A stretch of DNA of 9,036 nt from a bacterium (GTDB taxonomy: Bacteria; Hydrogenedentota; Hydrogenedentia; Hydrogenedentiales; SLHB01): NCBI GenBank assembly GCA_024231375.1, contig JAAEQP010001888.1, positions 1 through 9,036 on the forward strand. Reading direction: 5' to 3'. The notes under the pieces are model-generated. The model was not told the origin of the DNA and searched no databases. It saw nothing but the letters and a program-made list of their open reading frames with translations. The position numbers and the translations under genes were made by a program. Shown in pieces: positions 7,270 to 9,036 of the stretch (the stretch's first letter is position 1; every line of letters begins with the position of its first letter).

Positions 7270-8083
7270 CGACGAACTTCTGGGTCTTCGTGACACCTTG
7301 CGGGCCGAGGGGTTCGTGCTGAATGAGCGGACCTTCAGCGCCACTAGGGCTTTCTTCCTGCGTAGCGAAGAGGACGAGGCGTTTCGTCATTCCCTGACGG
7401 CTCTGGCGCCCGACCTGAATCTCGAAGAGTTCGTTCTGAATCTCACCGATAGTGGCCTGCCCGTCCGCGGTGATGACGCCGTGCGCGCTGAATACACGGC
7501 CTTGTGTGAGGAACGGCCCGAGTTCGCGAGTTGGTTTCGCGAGGAGCCGGGGTTGGACGGAACGACGCTTCTGGTGGCACGATGGCTTGCCCACTTGGTG
7601 GGGTTCCGGCACTATGCCGTACACATCTTCCTCGACCACCCCACGCTTGACGACCACACATTCGTCCAACTCCGCAGTTTCGACAAGTGCGGATACCCCG
7701 GCTGTTTCGACAGTCCTGTTGGCGGGCACATCAAAGGGCTACAAAGCATGGACGACGCGGTCCGGGCGGAGGTCGAGGAGGAACTCGGCTTGGATGTGGA
7801 CGCCGATACGCACGGGTTGGTCCAGTTCGCTTCGTGTGAGCATGTCGATCCGGACACGCGCCCCGAGTTCCGGGATGTCGAATACCGGCTGCTCTTTGCA
7901 GGACGCCTTCGTGAGGGAGCTTTGACGCGGTGCCGGTTCCCGGACGGAGAAGTGGCTGCGCTCTGCCAGTTCGCGCTGCACGAACTCGACACGCTCGTGA
8001 GCCGGCATCCGGATCGAGTGGCGTCGGGACTGCTCGGTTCCTACGACCTCTACCGCGATTTCAAGCGTCGCGCCACCTCCTGA
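7259..8083 (+). CDS. Nudix-type hydrolase with altered Nudix box and unrecognised N-terminal half
   Basis: This is a 274-residue cytosolic protein. Residues about 118-245 form a Nudix domain, which normally cleaves nucleoside diphosphates linked to another group, using a metal. The lead-in LRSFDKCGYPGCFDSPVGGH (138-157) follows the pattern of IPP-isomerase-like/YfcD-type Nudix proteins. The box spans G156 to L178. The metal-binding glutamates E171, E174 and E175 and G177 are kept, but the usual first glutamate is Q162 and the usual arginine is A170, with an arginine one step earlier (R169). It may be active with altered specificity, or partly degenerate. Residues 1-115 are acidic and mainly helical in look, and I do not recognise them. 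AAGGAG (7244-7249) lies 9 bases before the ATG. The gene overlaps the phosphorylase by 11 bp and is the last in the run, ending before a hairpin. Confidence 0.82.
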   Translation: MAFDDELLGLRDTLRAEGFVLNERTFSATRAFFLRSEEDEAFRHSLTALAPDLNLEEFVLNLTDSGLPVRGDDAVRAEYTALCEERPEFASWFREEPGLDGTTLLVARWLAHLVGFRHYAVHIFLDHPTLDDHTFVQLRSFDKCGYPGCFDSPVGGHIKGLQSMDDAVRAEVEEELGLDVDADTHGLVQFASCEHVDPDTRPEFRDVEYRLLFAGRLREGALTRCRFPDGEVAALCQFALHELDTLVSRHPDRVASGLLGSYDLYRDFKRRATS

Positions 8084-8098
8084 AACAGTCCAGACACG

Positions 8099-8136
8099 AT
8101 TCGGCCCGGCCCCCGTCTCCGGGAACCGGGCCAAAT
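8099..8136. terminator. Hairpin between convergent genes, probable bidirectional terminator
   Basis: An 11-bp stem with one mismatch pairs ATTCGGCCCGG (8099-8109) with CCGGGCCAAAT (8126-8136). Its perfect core is GGCCCGG/CCGGGCC, and an inner CCC/GGG pair can extend it. It lies in the 82-bp gap between two convergent stop codons, where a shared terminator is expected. Neither side has a clear run of T, so efficiency is uncertain. Confidence 0.55.
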
Positions 8137-8165
8137 CTATCCGAGCTGACTGGTAGTCCTAAGCG

Positions 8166-9036
8166 TTAGCCGCAGAGGGCGAGCAATACGCCCGCCGCCA
8201 CGGCGGATCCGATGACGCCGGCCACATTCGGGCCCATGGCATGCATCAGCAGGAAGTTGTGGGGGTTCGATTCCAGACCCACCTTGTTGGCCACGCGTGC
8301 GGCCATGGGTACGGCGGAGACGCCCGCCGCGCCGATCAACGGGTTGATCTTCTCCTTGGACAACGCGTTCATCAGCTTGCCCAACAGCACGCCCGCGGCG
8401 GTGCCGACGGCGAAGGCCGCGAGCCCAAGGCCCAGAATGCCGAGGGTCTCAATCTGCAGGAACTTGTCGGCGGCCAACTTCGACCCAACCGCCAAGCCCA
8501 GCATGATGGTGACGATGTTTATCAACTCGTTCTGGGCGGTGTTCCACAGACGGTCGACGACGCCACATTCGCGCAGCAGGTTGCCGAACATCAACGCGCC
8601 CAACAGGGGCGTGGCGCTCGGGAGCAGAATGATGCACAGACCCAACGCGATGAGCGGGAAGCAGATCTTCTCGACTCTGGTGACGTGCCGGAGCTGCTTC
8701 ATTTCGATGGCGCGTTCTTCCTTGGTTGTCAGCGCCCTCATGATGGGCGGCTGAATCACCGGAACCAAGGCCATGTACGAATACGCAGCCACGGCGATGG
8801 CGCCCAGCAGATGGGGAGCCAGCTTGCTCGCCAGGAAAATGGACGTTGGTCCGTCCGCCCCGCCGATAATGCCAATGGCCGCCGCATCCGATAACTCGAA
8901 GTCGATGCCCGGCACCCATTGGGTCAGGGCCAGAGCCCCGATCAGCGTCGTGAAGATGCCGAACTGCGCCGCGGCGCCCAACAGGGCTGTTTTGGGATTC
9001 GCCAGCAGGGGACCGAAGTCGGTCATAGCGCCCACA
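8166..9036 (-). CDS. Sodium-pump decarboxylase beta subunit (OadB/MmdB/GcdB family), N-terminus missing
   Basis: This is the C-terminal 289 or so residues of the membrane subunit of a sodium-translocating biotin-dependent decarboxylase. The subunit removes CO2 from carboxybiotin and uses the energy to pump sodium out across the inner membrane. Numbered from the window edge, [13 protein letters not shown] (55-67) contains D61, matching Asp203 of Klebsiella Oad[14 protein letters not shown] (85-97), [18 protein letters not shown] (231-248) and [20 protein letters not shown] (257-276) are further family blocks, with several membrane helices between them. The reading frame is open at 9036, and the edge sequence [14 protein letters not shown] is internal in the family, so the start and first helices lie outside. 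The stop is TAA at 8166-8168. The specific substrate (oxaloacetate, methylmalonyl-CoA or glutaconyl-CoA) depends on an alpha subunit not seen here. The gene is convergent to the upstream run and belongs to another unit. Confidence 0.95.
   Translation of the reverse strand, partial: VGAMTDFGPLLANPKTALLGAAAQFGIFTTLIGALALTQWVPGIDFELSDAAAIGIIGGADGPTSIFLASKLAPHLLGAIAVAAYSYMALVPVIQPPIMRALTTKEERAIEMKQLRHVTRVEKICFPLIALGLCIILLPSATPLLGALMFGNLLRECGVVDRLWNTAQNELINIVTIMLGLAVGSKLAADKFLQIETLGILGLGLAAFAVGTAAGVLLGKLMNALSKEKINPLIGAAGVSAVPMAARVANKVGLESNPHNFLLMHAMGPNVAGVIGSAVAAGVLLALCG

Noticed and set aside
6004..7344. 446-residue open frame on the minus strand
   Set aside because: It lies opposite the acetyltransferase and phosphorylase, both of which have clear family motifs. 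Its translation has low-complexity Arg/His-rich content without any recognisable domain, as expected for an antisense frame in GC-rich DNA.
8212..8894. Plus-strand open frames of 180 and 217 residues opposite the beta-subunit gene
   Set aside because: They are antisense to a gene with strong family motifs and show no motifs of their own.

Overview
The window is GC-rich, almost wholly coding DNA from a bacterium. It carries two large secreted proteins of a poorly characterised glycosidase-like type, an oversized pseudopilin with an atypical prepilin signal, and a sodium-pump decarboxylase beta subunit. From memory of family distributions, this mix suggests a Planctomycetota, Lentisphaerota or Hydrogenedentota-like lineage. 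That placement is inference; no rRNA or marker gene is present to confirm it.

Layout. At the left edge (1-217, minus strand) is the start of a secreted protein that runs out of the window. A divergent intergenic region (218-381) holds a three-copy 14-bp direct repeat with a palindromic core. It is followed by six same-strand genes: secreted TIM-barrel protein A (382-2574), its tandem paralogue B (2655-4850), a pseudopilin-like protein (4863-5975), a GNAT acetyltransferase (5953-6408), a nucleoside phosphorylase (6442-7269) and a Nudix-type protein (7259-8083). From B onwards the genes are 12 to 33 bp apart or overlap (23 bp and 11 bp), so they look like one transcription unit. An 80-bp gap separates A from B. 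A hairpin lies between the last gene and the convergent, 5'-truncated oadB-like gene (8166-9036, minus strand).

How the genes may fit together. A and B are collinear over about 730 residues. Each has an export signal, an N-terminal beta domain, a jelly-roll-like middle domain, a barrel resembling the GHL10 (glycosyl-hydrolase-10-like) group, and a C-terminal Ig-like domain, so they most likely bind and process a glycan outside the cytoplasm. The pseudopilin could be part of an envelope or secretion apparatus. The last three genes are cytoplasmic small-molecule enzymes (acetyl transfer, nucleoside phosphorolysis, Nudix hydrolysis), and their link to the secreted proteins is unclear. The phosphorylase and Nudix genes overlap and may act on related nucleotides. 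The beta-subunit gene is a separate, convergent unit for sodium-coupled decarboxylation.

No tRNA, rRNA, CRISPR array, insertion sequence or phage gene was seen. The most notable points are the duplicated barrel protein with unassigned catalytic residues, the repeat array upstream of A, the Nudix protein with an altered Nudix box and an unrecognised N-terminal half, and the pseudopilin lacking the usual glycine at the cleavage site.
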